In this document: positions 35,837 through 45,281 of the stretch, in pieces
How the letters are laid out: each line of letters opens with the position of its first letter
How positions within the stretch are numbered: the stretch's first letter is position 1
Assembly: GCA_947564735.1 (NCBI GenBank)
Contig: CANOEC010000024.1
Span: 1-59,767 of the forward strand
Direction of reading: 5' to 3'
Origin: an uncultured Lachnospiraceae bacterium
GTDB lineage: Bacteria; Bacillota; Clostridia; Lachnospirales; Lachnospiraceae
DNA length: 59,767 bases
The notes under the pieces: generated by a model
Database searches by the model: none
What the model was told of the DNA's origin: nothing
What the model saw: the letters and a program-made list of their open reading frames with translations, nothing else
Program-made: the position numbers and the translations under genes

Positions 35837-37201
35837 CTAATATTTTATCTCTAACATCCCCAACTGCTCCGTCTGCCCCTTCATTCTAGAAATGATTGTC
35901 AGCATACCCTGTTCATCTTTCTGCAGTGCAAATCCTTTGTTCACAGAAAAGTCCTGAATCATCCGCTCCTCTCCTTCTTCCGTAACTGCTATAACCTTAT
36001 ACTCTATTTCTGTTTCTCTGTTAGATACAATCGTATACTCCCGCATGTCATCATTATAAAGATAGTATAGTCCGTATGTTTCCGGTGCATCCAGCAATAT
36101 CTTTTCTTCATATGACTGACAAAAATATTTTTGATTTAACTCAGAATCCCCCGACAAGACTTCCCACAAAAACGGAGTAAACATCTCTGCCCCGACGCTG
36201 TTCAGATGTCCGGCATCTGCAAAATTCTCCCTGTGCATAATATCCAGATACTCCGACTTACACAAATTAAAGTCATAAAAAGGCAACCCGTATTCATCCG
36301 CTATCGCTAATATCTGTCTGTGATAAGCGTCATACTCTATTGTAGATAAAATCTGCGTCTCATAGATTGGATTGATAAACAATGTAATGTGAATGTTTTT
36401 CTCTTTGCAATACTCGATAATCTTCCTCAGATACCCCTCCGTGTTGGACGGGATATCGCCTTGCGTCTGCAAATCAATCTCCTGCAGATACGCAAGCGTG
36501 TATTCCGGCATCACTCCCAGATTATAGTGGTACCCTTTGTCACGGTACCAAAGAGTAGGCTCCCCATTTCCATTTTCATACCGCAATCGGTAATTTCTAT
36601 AATCATCGGATGTTTTCAGTTGAACCAGCTCTGAAATATACGGTGTATCAAAGATATGTTCCCTGTACCTTATAAAAGGAAATAATGTATCTAAATATTT
36701 ATCTCTTCTGCTCATAGAAAGCATAAACTGCAGCTTATTGAGTGATGGTCGCATATGGTCCGTAATATACCAATTCCACTGCAGACTAATCTCAGACATT
36801 ACATCGCCCTGCTCACCTGTTGAAGGGATATAGTATAACTCCAAATATACATTTTTTAAATCATGATCCGCCGTCATTTCCTTAAGCACATAATATGCCC
36901 CATTCATTCTCATAAACGGTATCGACATATTAAAATTATCCATTCCATTCATCTCGTCAAGAATAAATGGATCGATATCGCAGTGTACATGCGATGACCC
37001 AAGAAACACATTGTCAATATTCTCGGTTTTATAATAATTATGCCATAAGATTCTTGTCCAGTTATCTTCTTTAACATACAAGAAATCAAACACCCGGAAA
37101 ACTGCAAACAATACAAGCACTGCTGCCCCAACGGTAATCATTCTTTGTAAAAACCTTACTATTGACTTAGAATTGAAAGTAAATAAACTGTTGCGTATCA
37201 T
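35837..37201 (-). CDS. SGNH-like O-acetyltransferase partner protein
   Basis: A 454-residue protein with one membrane segment (about 18-42) and an outside SGNH-like domain: GSSHVHCDID with Ser69/Ser70 (68-77) and Asp329/His332 in DAGHLNSVGAE. A C-terminal extension of about 100 residues follows, probably beta-rich, of a kind often used to bind polysaccharide. The ATG at 37201 (GGGGAG upstream) overlaps the MBOAT gene by 35 bases, so the two are coupled and should act as a pair in O-acetylation. Nearness to the neu genes suggests acetylation of a nonulosonate-containing chain, which is inference. Confidence 0.8.
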   Translation of the reverse strand: MIRNSLFTFNSKSIVRFLQRMITVGAAVLVLFAVFRVFDFLYVKEDNWTRILWHNYYKTENIDNVFLGSSHVHCDIDPFILDEMNGMDNFNMSIPFMRMNGAYYVLKEMTADHDLKNVYLELYYIPSTGEQGDVMSEISLQWNWYITDHMRPSLNKLQFMLSMSRRDKYLDTLFPFIRYREHIFDTPYISELVQLKTSDDYRNYRLRYENGNGEPTLWYRDKGYHYNLGVMPEYTLAYLQEIDLQTQGDIPSNTEGYLRKIIEYCKEKNIHITLFINPIYETQILSTIEYDAYHRQILAIADEYGLPFYDFNLCKSEYLDIMHRENFADAGHLNSVGAEMFTPFLWEVLSGDSELNQKYFCQSYEEKILLDAPETYGLYYLYNDDMREYTIVSNRETEIEYKVIAVTEEGEERMIQDFSVNKGFALQKDEQGMLTIISRMKGQTEQLGMLEIKY

Positions 37202-38690
37202 ATATCTCCCCGTAACATCCAAGCAGCATACATACGGCTATCAAGGTAACAAAACATAATATCTTAAACCATTCGCCCTGTCTCAGTACAAGTTCAGCAA
37301 CGTCTTTTCCTTTGTACTTCAAGTAATCCACTATCATCAATATCACAATTCCACAGAATAAAACATGTGTATATTCCCGTCCCACACCGAGCGTATACAG
37401 TGAACCGTCAAAGAAAATCTCCCAGTTAAAAACACTGAATAGCTGTTTTATAATTTTCAAGGCAGTTTTCATCTGGTTTGCCGCAAAAAATATCCATGTA
37501 ATCGTAATCAGAATAAATGTCATAATTGTACGCAATAGTTGCCGGCTAAAAGTAGTGCTTTGATGCGGCTCATTCGCACTGACCCATGAACATCTTTCAT
37601 TTAAAATCTGTTTGAATCTGCTCTTCCATCTCATAAAAACATCACTTATTACCTGATAAAGTCCGTTGAGGAATCCCCAGACAACAAAACTGATCGAGGC
37701 ACCGTGCCATAATCCGCTTACACCGAACACAAACAACAGATTTCCTTCTTTACGCAATTCTCCCTTTCTGTTTCCGCCCAATGGAATATAAAGATAATCC
37801 CTGAACCACGAGGACAACGAAATATGCCATCTTCTCCAAAATTCTTTCACACTTCGCGAATAATACGGTGCATTGAAATTATCCGTCAGCTTTATGCCAA
37901 GCATCAAGGATGATCCCCGCGCAATGGTTGAATATCCGTAAAAATCACAATAAATCTGAAACGAAAAGAGAACCGCGGCATATGCAATATACAATCCGGG
38001 ATATGAAGTGTAATCGTCATAGACCCTGTTTACTATAATGGCTATCCTGTCGGCAATGACCATTTTACAGAATAACCCATATAAAATAAGTAAAAGACCT
38101 TTCCCAAAATCATGCCACGTAATCTTTGCCGGTTTTGCAAGCTGTGTCAGCAGATTTCGGGAGCGCTCGATAGGTCCTGCAACCAACTGTGGAAAAAAGG
38201 AAACAAACAACGCATACTTTAAAAAATTCTTCTCCGCATATACCTCACCGCGATAGACATCAAACACATATCCCAATGCCTGCAGGATATAAAATGAAAT
38301 CCCCACAGGGAGCAGTACACTGAATCTTCTGTTGACCGGTCCAATATGGAAGACTGCCAAAAATTTATTAAAATACGCCAGAAAGAAATCGTAGTATTTA
38401 AAATATCCCAAAACGCTCAACAGAACAAGAACACACACAATAAGTACAGCCCTGCTGCAATGTACCGAACCGTCTTCCTGCACCTTATGGTCGCGTTCAA
38501 TCAGCCTCGCCGCTATATAAGTAGTCATCGTACATCCAATCAGAAGCAAAATATACCATGGATTCCATCGCATATAAAAGCAGTAACTTGCAGCCAACAG
38601 CCAGATATATCTTACTTTCTTCGGAATCATATAATAAACCAGAAAAACAACCGGAAAGAAAATTAAATAGTCTGTTGAGTTAAATAGCAT
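37167..38690 (-). CDS. MBOAT family O-acyltransferase
   Basis: A 507-residue membrane protein starting MLFNSTDYLIFFPVVF. It carries QLVAGPIERSRNLL, QIYCDFYGYSTIARG, FWRRWHISLSSWFRDYLYIP and GLWHGASISFVVWG, the full AlgI-group pattern with the catalytic His in WHG. The second late His of WGGIHG in the copy at 6355 is Asn here (WGFLNG). It moves acetyl groups across the membrane and pairs with the SGNH protein it overlaps. It lies 77 bases downstream of the pyruvyltransferase-like gene, in the same operon. Confidence 0.92.
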   Translation of the reverse strand: MLFNSTDYLIFFPVVFLVYYMIPKKVRYIWLLAASYCFYMRWNPWYILLLIGCTMTTYIAARLIERDHKVQEDGSVHCSRAVLIVCVLVLLSVLGYFKYYDFFLAYFNKFLAVFHIGPVNRRFSVLLPVGISFYILQALGYVFDVYRGEVYAEKNFLKYALFVSFFPQLVAGPIERSRNLLTQLAKPAKITWHDFGKGLLLILYGLFCKMVIADRIAIIVNRVYDDYTSYPGLYIAYAAVLFSFQIYCDFYGYSTIARGSSLMLGIKLTDNFNAPYYSRSVKEFWRRWHISLSSWFRDYLYIPLGGNRKGELRKEGNLLFVFGVSGLWHGASISFVVWGFLNGLYQVISDVFMRWKSRFKQILNERCSWVSANEPHQSTTFSRQLLRTIMTFILITITWIFFAANQMKTALKIIKQLFSVFNWEIFFDGSLYTLGVGREYTHVLFCGIVILMIVDYLKYKGKDVAELVLRQGEWFKILCFVTLIAVCMLLGCYGEIYDTQQFIYFQF

Positions 38691-38767
38691 CTGTAAAGAC
38701 CTTTCTTGTCATATTTTACTCTGTTTCTGCGCTGCTTTACTGCGCCCATACGTAATATTTTCCTGAT

Positions 38768-39877
38768 TTACTTCAATACATTCTCAAGCCACGTCTTCAT
38801 TCCGGTCTGATAGCATTTCCTGATAATCCGGAATACATCTCCATAGTCAAGCCGCCCCTGCGTCTCCATCTGCTCCAACAGAACCGTAAGCTGTGCCGTC
38901 AAATACGGGTTTGCCACGAAGTCATCCGGCTTGCTGTGCTCTGCATACGCCGTGATGTGCGGCAGACATAACGTCTCATTCATACCATACCCTCTGATAT
39001 CCTCCTCTATCAGAAGACTCGGAATCATACGGCTGACGCAGTAAATATGGGTATGAACGCGAAAACCGACATGCATGTCAATTTGGTTGAGTGCCTTAAA
39101 TTTCTCTGCATCACCGGATAAATCGACACAAGTGACACCATGCTCTTGCGCCCAATCTTTCAGCATCAGATTATAGTTCTTGGAATATTTCGTGACATAA
39201 CCGTCATTGAATGTCAGAAATACCTTTGCACCGGGAAACCGTCCCTGTAAAAATTCAATCAGCCCTTCTATCTGTGCCAACTTTTTACCATGGTCGTGTG
39301 CATTCTTCGTAAGTCCATGATTTGAGACCGCAATCGTTTTCACTTTTCTTCCGGCGAAACTGTCTTGAAAAACAGCGTCGTCTTCCGGCTTCTCCAGCAA
39401 TTCGAGGTTATACCACGCCGGACATCCAGCCATAATCACACCCTTGACGCCACTGTTACGAAGGATTGTGTCTACCGTCCAGTCTCTTGACGCAAGCTGT
39501 CCGCCCTGTTCCACTACTTTATTAAAGTAGGCAATCATCTCATCAGAATAAGGATACCCGTACAGCGTCGCATCTTCACCGTCCGCTCCATACAATCCGG
39601 TTCCCATATAATGAACCGGCGTCGTAATTTCATCAATATGCTGATAAAAAAAGCTTGTCCTTACATATGCTTCCGCAAACTGCGCACCCCCACCGCCAGT
39701 AACAATTGCATCGTATTTATTAAGTTCCTCAATTTGGAACTGGGCATCATTATCCAGACTTAATTCAACAGCAGCTTCCGGATAAGTTTTTTTTAACATC
39801 CTGACCATCCTGTCATAAATCAGAAAATCTCCACCATTACTATATGGTCTTCCGGCAATCAAAATTTTTTTCATCAC
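38768..39877 (-). CDS. Polysaccharide pyruvyl transferase family protein
   Basis: A 369-residue protein. KKILIAGRPYSNGGDFLI at the start, DAIVTGGGGAQF, SRDWTVDTILRNSG and the late HVGFRVHTHIYCVSRMIPSLLIEEDIRG stretch (about residues 280-305) match the pyruvyltransferase family (CsaB/WcaK type). These enzymes put a pyruvate ketal on a sugar; some members have other roles. Start: GTG at 39877 or ATG at 39874, with AAAGGA upstream. A good promoter at 39927-39955 makes it the first gene of the long operon. It borders the island. Confidence 0.82.
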   Translation of the reverse strand: MMKKILIAGRPYSNGGDFLIYDRMVRMLKKTYPEAAVELSLDNDAQFQIEELNKYDAIVTGGGGAQFAEAYVRTSFFYQHIDEITTPVHYMGTGLYGADGEDATLYGYPYSDEMIAYFNKVVEQGGQLASRDWTVDTILRNSGVKGVIMAGCPAWYNLELLEKPEDDAVFQDSFAGRKVKTIAVSNHGLTKNAHDHGKKLAQIEGLIEFLQGRFPGAKVFLTFNDGYVTKYSKNYNLMLKDWAQEHGVTCVDLSGDAEKFKALNQIDMHVGFRVHTHIYCVSRMIPSLLIEEDIRGYGMNETLCLPHITAYAEHSKPDDFVANPYLTAQLTVLLEQMETQGRLDYGDVFRIIRKCYQTGMKTWLENVLK

Positions 39878-39926
39878 TTTATTTGCTTTCCTTTAACATT
39901 ATACTAATATACAAAACCATAGCTAC

Positions 39927-39955
39927 ATGATAACTTTATTTGTCGGTTTTTTCAA
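39927..39955 (-). promoter_or_regulatory. Promoter of the long polysaccharide operon
   Basis: On the minus strand TTGAAA (39955-39950) is followed after 17 bases by TATCAT (39932-39927), about 50 bases before the start at 39877. It separates the operon from the HD-ATPase gene of the island, whose stop is at 40111. The 233-bp gap holds nothing else I can name. Confidence 0.55.
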
Positions 39956-40110
39956 GTATGAGCAGTAAAGAAAAGCGTCGAATATCGAGTACAGATTACT
40001 CCTTTATCTGACGCCTTAGGTAAAACAATACGAATTTGTTAAAGTTCCATCCATATGCGGGCTGCCGCTTCATCATCCGTTTCCTTTTCTGCCTAGTTCT
40101 GTCCAACGGA

Positions 40111-43100
40111 CTACCGTAAGCTGTTTTGCTCCCCCTCCTTCGTCTGGAACTGCTCCCGCACCAGAAGTCTGTGTTTCTTAAGAAGTTCATACATATTTCT
40201 TATGAACTCCTCATATTCCTTTATAACCATCTGTTTCATCTGCTCCGAATCGCTTTCATTGGCATAGCGTTTTATCAATACATACCTTACGCACTTTTGA
40301 AACTGCGCGCTTTTCTTTATGGCATCCATAAGCTCTTGCAGAACATCTTCGTCCTTTTCAACGGCTCGTTTGAGTATATTTGCCGTATCAATATCAAACG
40401 GAGAGAGAATATACCCGACAATGCAGCAGTCTATGTACGATGTAAGATTCCTGCCGCGCCTAAAAGTAAGTGGATGACACGGGAGCGCCAGATGCGAATA
40501 TTTCTGATCCGGCTTAAATAATTTCTTCTGCATGGAAACAAACTCTATCTTTTTGGGCTGGTTCTCATACGGATCAAATACCTGCATATAATCTAACAGT
40601 CTTGCAACTTCATTCATGTTAACCGTATAAACCGTTTTCGTAGAACCGAAATGAAAACGGTATATCAGTTTCATGTCCCGTGTACTGCTTATGGAATCTA
40701 TTTTCACTAAATAATACGGAAAGTGACTGAGCGTCTCCATCCCGATTTTGAGCATGTTTCCACACGATACATCCGGTACATCCGTTTCAAACGCCACAAA
40801 CTTTCCGGGCAGTTCCAGTTCCGTCTGAAACGATTGGGCAGAATCCCACAAACGGGTAATCGGTATCTGCTCCGTACCTACAAAAAAATGCGCGGATTCC
40901 AGATATTCCTGATAATGACCGACAAATTTCCGGAACAACTGTTCCGGTACATTCTGGAAAAACAGCATAATCAGCGAAATCAATATCCCGGGGGTTTTCT
41001 CAAAACGGTTTTTTTCCTGCTTATCCGCATCCAGACTGCAATAATATGCACACCATTTTTCCAGAATGGGTCTGCGCACTTTCAACAGTTCTTCTTCCGA
41101 AATCGCATCTTCCCTGAGACGTTCCCTGTCGATGTTTAAATAGCGTGTAGGATTATCATCCAGAATCATGATATCCCACTCAATAAATCCTGCCCGAAGA
41201 TTTTCCGCATAATTTCTTGAATGGTAAATAGTCTCCGTATTTGAAATGGCATTAAATTTATAGCTGACATGATACAAATTCTGCGTGGCATCAGGAAGAA
41301 ATACCTGCTTTGCCTCTTCCCCTATTTTAATTGTGCACGGACGTATTTTCAAACAATAAAAGCGGCAATGTTTTTCATCCCAGAAATACGCATTGCTGTC
41401 GCTAAAGCGATAAGGTTTATCCTGACTTGTCAGAAGAAGGTTGAATGTCTCGTTTAAATCGATAAGAGAATATTTCCTCTTGTTTTTTGGATCAATGTAA
41501 GGATCAAAGTAGCTTCTGCGCAAAACATGGGGAACCGGTTTGATATCTTCCCCTTTTCTCACATGGATGATTTCCTGATATTTAATATTGAAATAATCGC
41601 ATTTTACGCTTCTTATCCTGTCTTTACATATCCTGCACATTTCTGCATAGACAATCTCGATATCCGATTCCGCATCGAATTCCGTATCATAGTAAAGGAA
41701 ACGCTTACTGCCTCCAGAATGTCCTGAAGACATCAGTTTCGCCGGGTCGATTGTAATTTTGGTGTTTGTCCCGGGCACTGTGTTATCAAAATAGATATCG
41801 TCTTCACAAGGCGGAATCTCTCTCACATCAATTTTACCCTTATTTCTGCCATAGGAGTAAAATGTGATCAGACGCTCCGGCTGATTGGGCAGACGCGTAT
41901 AGAACTCAATGCAATCGCTAAGCTGGAAAACCGATTGCAGCCCGATACCGAAAATACCGGAAGGTTTCATCCATGCGGGCATTTTCTTCATAAGCTTCTG
42001 CAGTCGTGGATTACTCTCCTTGTTGGAACCGATATTGGCAATATATTTCATATCCTCGAGAGAAATTCCAATCCCCTTGTCCTTTACGATAAGCAGAACC
42101 TTATTAATCTCCAAATCTTTGATGACTTCCACGGTGATATTATAATTAGAAAAAATCTTGTATCGGTCCTCCTTGGTCAAATCAGTTAATTTCAATCCAT
42201 TTTTCGCATTATCCTTGGAGAGCTTATAGTTCAGATAGCGGTTATGTATAATGTCTTCCCACATCTGGAGCAGGGATGCGTCAACGGCATTCTGAATTAC
42301 CTCCCGGATACCCACATACTTATCCCGATAAATACTGGTTCCTTTCAGAAGATTCATTACACGCTCCTGCGACATCTGCATTTGCATTTCCTTGTCTATA
42401 GAACAGTAAGGTTTATTGTCCACATAGATCTGAATGTCCGGATCCGCTGGCGGCGTGCGGAAATTCTCGGGCGCAACCTCATCCCAATGGGAGCGGAGCT
42501 GCCGGCATTCTTCCTGAAGGCTGTCCGTCCACTGACAGACAATACGCGCCGTCTCATATCCATCCTGTGACGAGTCGCAGTCAGCCCTGATGGCAATCTT
42601 TTTCTCGGTAATCAGAAGATGGGAAATCGACTCATGCTTCTGGTAATGCAGCCGAGATAATCTTGGAATCATCGACTGGTTTTTGACAGCTTCATGCACA
42701 AACCAGAGCGGAAACCTGTCATTGTCAATGTCAAGTAAATCGCCTAACCTCAACATTGCGGCGATGAACCGTGGGTGGAAATCATCGTTGATAATTCCAG
42801 TGATGCCGTCCGCCAAGGGAGACAACTGAAACAAACTGTGAAAATCCTTACCATGGCACATACATATCTCGGCAATCCCTTCCGAGCCGCACAGGAACCG
42901 CGCCTTTAAGTGGCTTTCAAATAACCCCTTAAAATCAGTATTTAAGTCAATCACTTTCAGCCAGTGATCTGAACGAAGATATAACTGGATTGCAAGCGAA
43001 ATCGACCAATAGATATCCTGCAGCGGAATAGAAGCCTTCTCCTGCGACAAATATTTCATAAGATTTTTTACCGCCGCCTCGTCCTCTTTTTCCAAAGAGG

Positions 43101-43494
43101 AAAGTTCCCTCGCCTGCTTTCTCAAGAAATTTTCAAACTGATTGCTGCCGAGGATATCATAAATCTTATTGTAAGAATATGCCATTCCGTAATCATGTGC
43201 GTACGCACAGATTAACAGCATAAAAGTATCGGTGGGCGAAAGCGCACAGATACGTTCCGCTCCAAGAAATCTCTCCACGGCATGGATGACTGACCGTGAG
43301 TGGCTTGCATCATGCAGACTATAATTTGCAAAGGTACTTCGAGACGTAAGCATTCTGTCCTCAAGACGTTTCTTGAGAAGCTCATACAGACTATACAGTT
43401 CTTTGATAGAATTATCATTTTGCGACTGGAGATCTCTGAAATGGCTTTCAAGACTCATCGAAGTCTTGTAAATATTTATTTTGGTTTCAATCAT
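40111..43494 (-). CDS. HD domain and GHKL (Hsp90-like) ATPase protein
   Basis: A 1127-residue cytoplasmic protein. N-terminal HD-type phosphohydrolase region (about 50-300): HDASHS and CAYAHDYG supply the metal His/Asp residues, with the late RLGDLLDIDNDRFP stretch. A GHKL ATPase follows: N-box EVIQNAVDA (about 398-406), DKGIG (472-476) and SGIFGIGLQSVF (512-523). Residues 560-1127 show no motif I know. The HD plus Hsp90-like ATPase combination occurs in predicted nucleotide-sensing conflict proteins. GGAGG lies 6 bases before the ATG at 43494. It is downstream of a SLATT-like membrane protein (47-bp gap), so the two likely form one unit: ATP-driven sensor plus membrane effector (inference). 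Confidence 0.8.
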   Translation of the reverse strand: MIETKINIYKTSMSLESHFRDLQSQNDNSIKELYSLYELLKKRLEDRMLTSRSTFANYSLHDASHSRSVIHAVERFLGAERICALSPTDTFMLLICAYAHDYGMAYSYNKIYDILGSNQFENFLRKQARELSSLEKEDEAAVKNLMKYLSQEKASIPLQDIYWSISLAIQLYLRSDHWLKVIDLNTDFKGLFESHLKARFLCGSEGIAEICMCHGKDFHSLFQLSPLADGITGIINDDFHPRFIAAMLRLGDLLDIDNDRFPLWFVHEAVKNQSMIPRLSRLHYQKHESISHLLITEKKIAIRADCDSSQDGYETARIVCQWTDSLQEECRQLRSHWDEVAPENFRTPPADPDIQIYVDNKPYCSIDKEMQMQMSQERVMNLLKGTSIYRDKYVGIREVIQNAVDASLLQMWEDIIHNRYLNYKLSKDNAKNGLKLTDLTKEDRYKIFSNYNITVEVIKDLEINKVLLIVKDKGIGISLEDMKYIANIGSNKESNPRLQKLMKKMPAWMKPSGIFGIGLQSVFQLSDCIEFYTRLPNQPERLITFYSYGRNKGKIDVREIPPCEDDIYFDNTVPGTNTKITIDPAKLMSSGHSGGSKRFLYYDTEFDAESDIEIVYAEMCRICKDRIRSVKCDYFNIKYQEIIHVRKGEDIKPVPHVLRRSYFDPYIDPKNKRKYSLIDLNETFNLLLTSQDKPYRFSDSNAYFWDEKHCRFYCLKIRPCTIKIGEEAKQVFLPDATQNLYHVSYKFNAISNTETIYHSRNYAENLRAGFIEWDIMILDDNPTRYLNIDRERLREDAISEEELLKVRRPILEKWCAYYCSLDADKQEKNRFEKTPGILISLIMLFFQNVPEQLFRKFVGHYQEYLESAHFFVGTEQIPITRLWDSAQSFQTELELPGKFVAFETDVPDVSCGNMLKIGMETLSHFPYYLVKIDSISSTRDMKLIYRFHFGSTKTVYTVNMNEVARLLDYMQVFDPYENQPKKIEFVSMQKKLFKPDQKYSHLALPCHPLTFRRGRNLTSYIDCCIVGYILSPFDIDTANILKRAVEKDEDVLQELMDAIKKSAQFQKCVRYVLIKRYANESDSEQMKQMVIKEYEEFIRNMYELLKKHRLLVREQFQTKEGEQNSLR

Positions 43495-43541
43495 AGACAC
43501 CCTCCTCATCCGGAAACTTAATATTATGAAACTGTCCGATG

Positions 43542-44030
43542 CTATTTCCCATCGCTGCCATCTTTATCATTTTCTATTTCAGCCCATCTGTCGTTTTCAT
43601 TTGCTCTGATTTCGGTAATCCTTTTCACAAACAAAATATCTCTTTCTTCTCTTTTATATATTTCCGCCCCTTGAATATAAAGCGCCGTCTCGCTCTTGAT
43701 ATTTTCTGCTGCAATACGATAGGCAATTCTTTTGTCGTGAAGCTTCGAAAATGCTTTGGCAGATGCCGCAAGTGTACCTGACACCGCCGTAAGTAACTGA
43801 CCTGCCACACAGTTGGTCTGCACACACTGGTTAAGCACTACAAGAATCGACGGCACTATAAGCGTCACCGCATTCAAGGCATACTCAAACAGCCTGTATC
43901 TACCTGCCTTTATTACATACCATTGCAGTGCATTGTTGACCAGCTCCCTCGTATGGACATCTTCTATTGCATTTACTAATTGTTCTATGTAATCCCACTC
44001 TACTTTGCTTGCCAAATATCTTCTCTTCAT
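43542..44030 (-). CDS. SLATT/DUF4231-like two-helix membrane protein
   Basis: A 162-residue protein. A basic N-terminal helix ends in RYRLFEYALNAVTLIVP, two membrane helices follow (about 45-65 and 70-92), then a long charged helix with AYRIAAENIKSETALY and DRWAEIE. This order (a W/Y-x-x-R-rich helix, two helices, and a helix with an AExxK pattern) matches SLATT-superfamily proteins such as DUF4231. These are proposed to form membrane pores as effectors in nucleotide-dependent conflict systems. It is the first gene of the left-hand unit, transcribed from the divergent promoter. The family call is by pattern only, without a profile search. Confidence 0.62.
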   Translation of the reverse strand: MKRRYLASKVEWDYIEQLVNAIEDVHTRELVNNALQWYVIKAGRYRLFEYALNAVTLIVPSILVVLNQCVQTNCVAGQLLTAVSGTLAASAKAFSKLHDKRIAYRIAAENIKSETALYIQGAEIYKREERDILFVKRITEIRANENDRWAEIENDKDGSDGK

Positions 44031-44090
44031 GTTTGTTCTCGCTTCCTTTCTGCGTTCGCCTTCATTATATTAAATACTGTTCACCTAAAT

Positions 44091-44119
44091 ATTATACCCC
44101 AATAAACTACATGCATCAA
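44091..44119 (-). promoter_or_regulatory. Leftward promoter of the SLATT/HD-ATPase unit
   Basis: On the minus strand TTGATG (44119-44114) and TATAAT (44096-44091) are spaced by 17 bases, about 60 bases before the SLATT-like start at 44030. It lies back to back with a rightward promoter 45 bases away. Confidence 0.6.
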
Positions 44120-44163
44120 TTATCTATATAAATAATTATGTATGATTAATTCTGAATTTTTAC

Positions 44164-44192
44164 TTGCAAATTTTCTGAATATTAATTATTAT
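44164..44192 (+). promoter_or_regulatory. Rightward promoter of the Ig-like/LamG-like unit
   Basis: TTGCAA (44164-44169) and TATTAT (44187-44192) are spaced by 17 bases and lie about 48 bases before the ATG at 44240. Together with the leftward promoter it fills the 209-bp AT-rich divergent region, so both halves of the island could be controlled at one place. Confidence 0.5.
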
Positions 44193-44239
44193 TTTAGTAC
44201 TACATTTTAAGTAGAAAAATCAAAAGGAGAATACACAAT

Positions 44240-45250
44240 ATGATAAACCAGCACCCCTCTATTCTTGACGAATCCCTGCCAATCCTCATTCGCGAAAGCC
44301 TCAGTGACCATGGAACCCAGAAACACACAAACCAGTCCCCTGACATTGTCATAGTAAAATTCGAACTTACTAATCCTCTAAAAGATCTTACCTCCAATTA
44401 CGACAAGGAAGATCCCAGCAAAGACGGAGATGGCAGCGGCAATATGTATATTTACGTGCGGTTTAAAAATACTTCCTGCGAAACAATAAATGGATTCTAT
44501 ATCCACTTGTACCGCAATCATCTCGGTCTCTATAATGACCCAAAGGACTGGACAAAATACGAAATGAAGACCACATCCAAACAATCCGTATATATCGAAT
44601 CCCTTAAACCGGGAAGCATTGGCGTGACAGAGCCTTTCATTTACGACAGCAGCCAGCTTGGAGCACATCCTAACTGTTTTGTAGCCGTTGCAACCCGCGA
44701 CAAAGACCCTGACTATTCTTCCATTAATTCGTTTGAAAGATATGTCAAATGGATTGACAAGCCAAATGTCGCCGCCCGGAATGTCTGTGTATACCCACGC
44801 TCTGTCCGAAATATGTCATCGCGTATATACTTTAAAAATCCTCACACCGATCGTGAGGCGCTGCTGTCATTTTATATTAAAGTACATGAAAAAAATACAT
44901 CGTCGGGAATCCAATACGGAATATCACACCAAGAACTCAATATTAATGTCGCAAAGACATATACTGTCGGTGCCTATGACTCAAGTTTTATTTCCTATGT
45001 CGTTACGATTCCCGCCGGATATTCAAGCAGCCTTCTCCTTTGGTATCAGGCATTAGAGGACGACCATGTAGACATACAAGGCACCTATTTGGTATATGAG
45101 GATTCAGAACAGGAACATGCCCTCTTTGACCGCTACGGCATTAACTTAAGGGAAAATTTCAACAATATTCTTGAATCAATACCCGCTACTGCGAATCCTC
45201 CAATGCGTGCGATTGTACTCGGCGGCTGCAGGATAAAATATAACGTTTAG
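44240..45250 (+). CDS. Unrecognised protein with two probable beta-sandwich domains
   Basis: A 336-residue protein with no signal peptide and no membrane helix. It seems to hold two Ig/Fn3-like beta-rich domains. The first (about 34-150) contains MYIYVRFKNTSCETINGFY and IESLKPGSIGVTEPF. The second (about 172-280) starts NVAARNVCVYPRSV, and contains RIYFKNPHTDREALLSFYIKV. The two halves share the theme of a strand followed by Lys-Asn-x-Thr. A short tail ends in GGCRIKYNV. AGGAGA lies 9 bases before the ATG. The large LamG-like gene follows after 31 bases, so the two probably act together. Function unknown. Confidence 0.65.
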   Translation: MINQHPSILDESLPILIRESLSDHGTQKHTNQSPDIVIVKFELTNPLKDLTSNYDKEDPSKDGDGSGNMYIYVRFKNTSCETINGFYIHLYRNHLGLYNDPKDWTKYEMKTTSKQSVYIESLKPGSIGVTEPFIYDSSQLGAHPNCFVAVATRDKDPDYSSINSFERYVKWIDKPNVAARNVCVYPRSVRNMSSRIYFKNPHTDREALLSFYIKVHEKNTSSGIQYGISHQELNINVAKTYTVGAYDSSFISYVVTIPAGYSSSLLLWYQALEDDHVDIQGTYLVYEDSEQEHALFDRYGINLRENFNNILESIPATANPPMRAIVLGGCRIKYNV

Positions 45251-45281
45251 ACATACATCTTTGAATGAGGAAAGGAACACT

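Noticed and set aside
39996-40190. Small Arg-rich open frame between the operon and the HD-ATPase gene
   Set aside because: It overlaps the end of the HD-ATPase gene on the same strand, lacks a ribosome site and looks like a composition artefact.
40111-43494. Simple histidine kinase or DNA mismatch MutL protein
   Set aside because: The GHKL motifs are present, but there is no H-box or response regulator and no MutL-type endonuclease region; an HD region precedes the ATPase instead.
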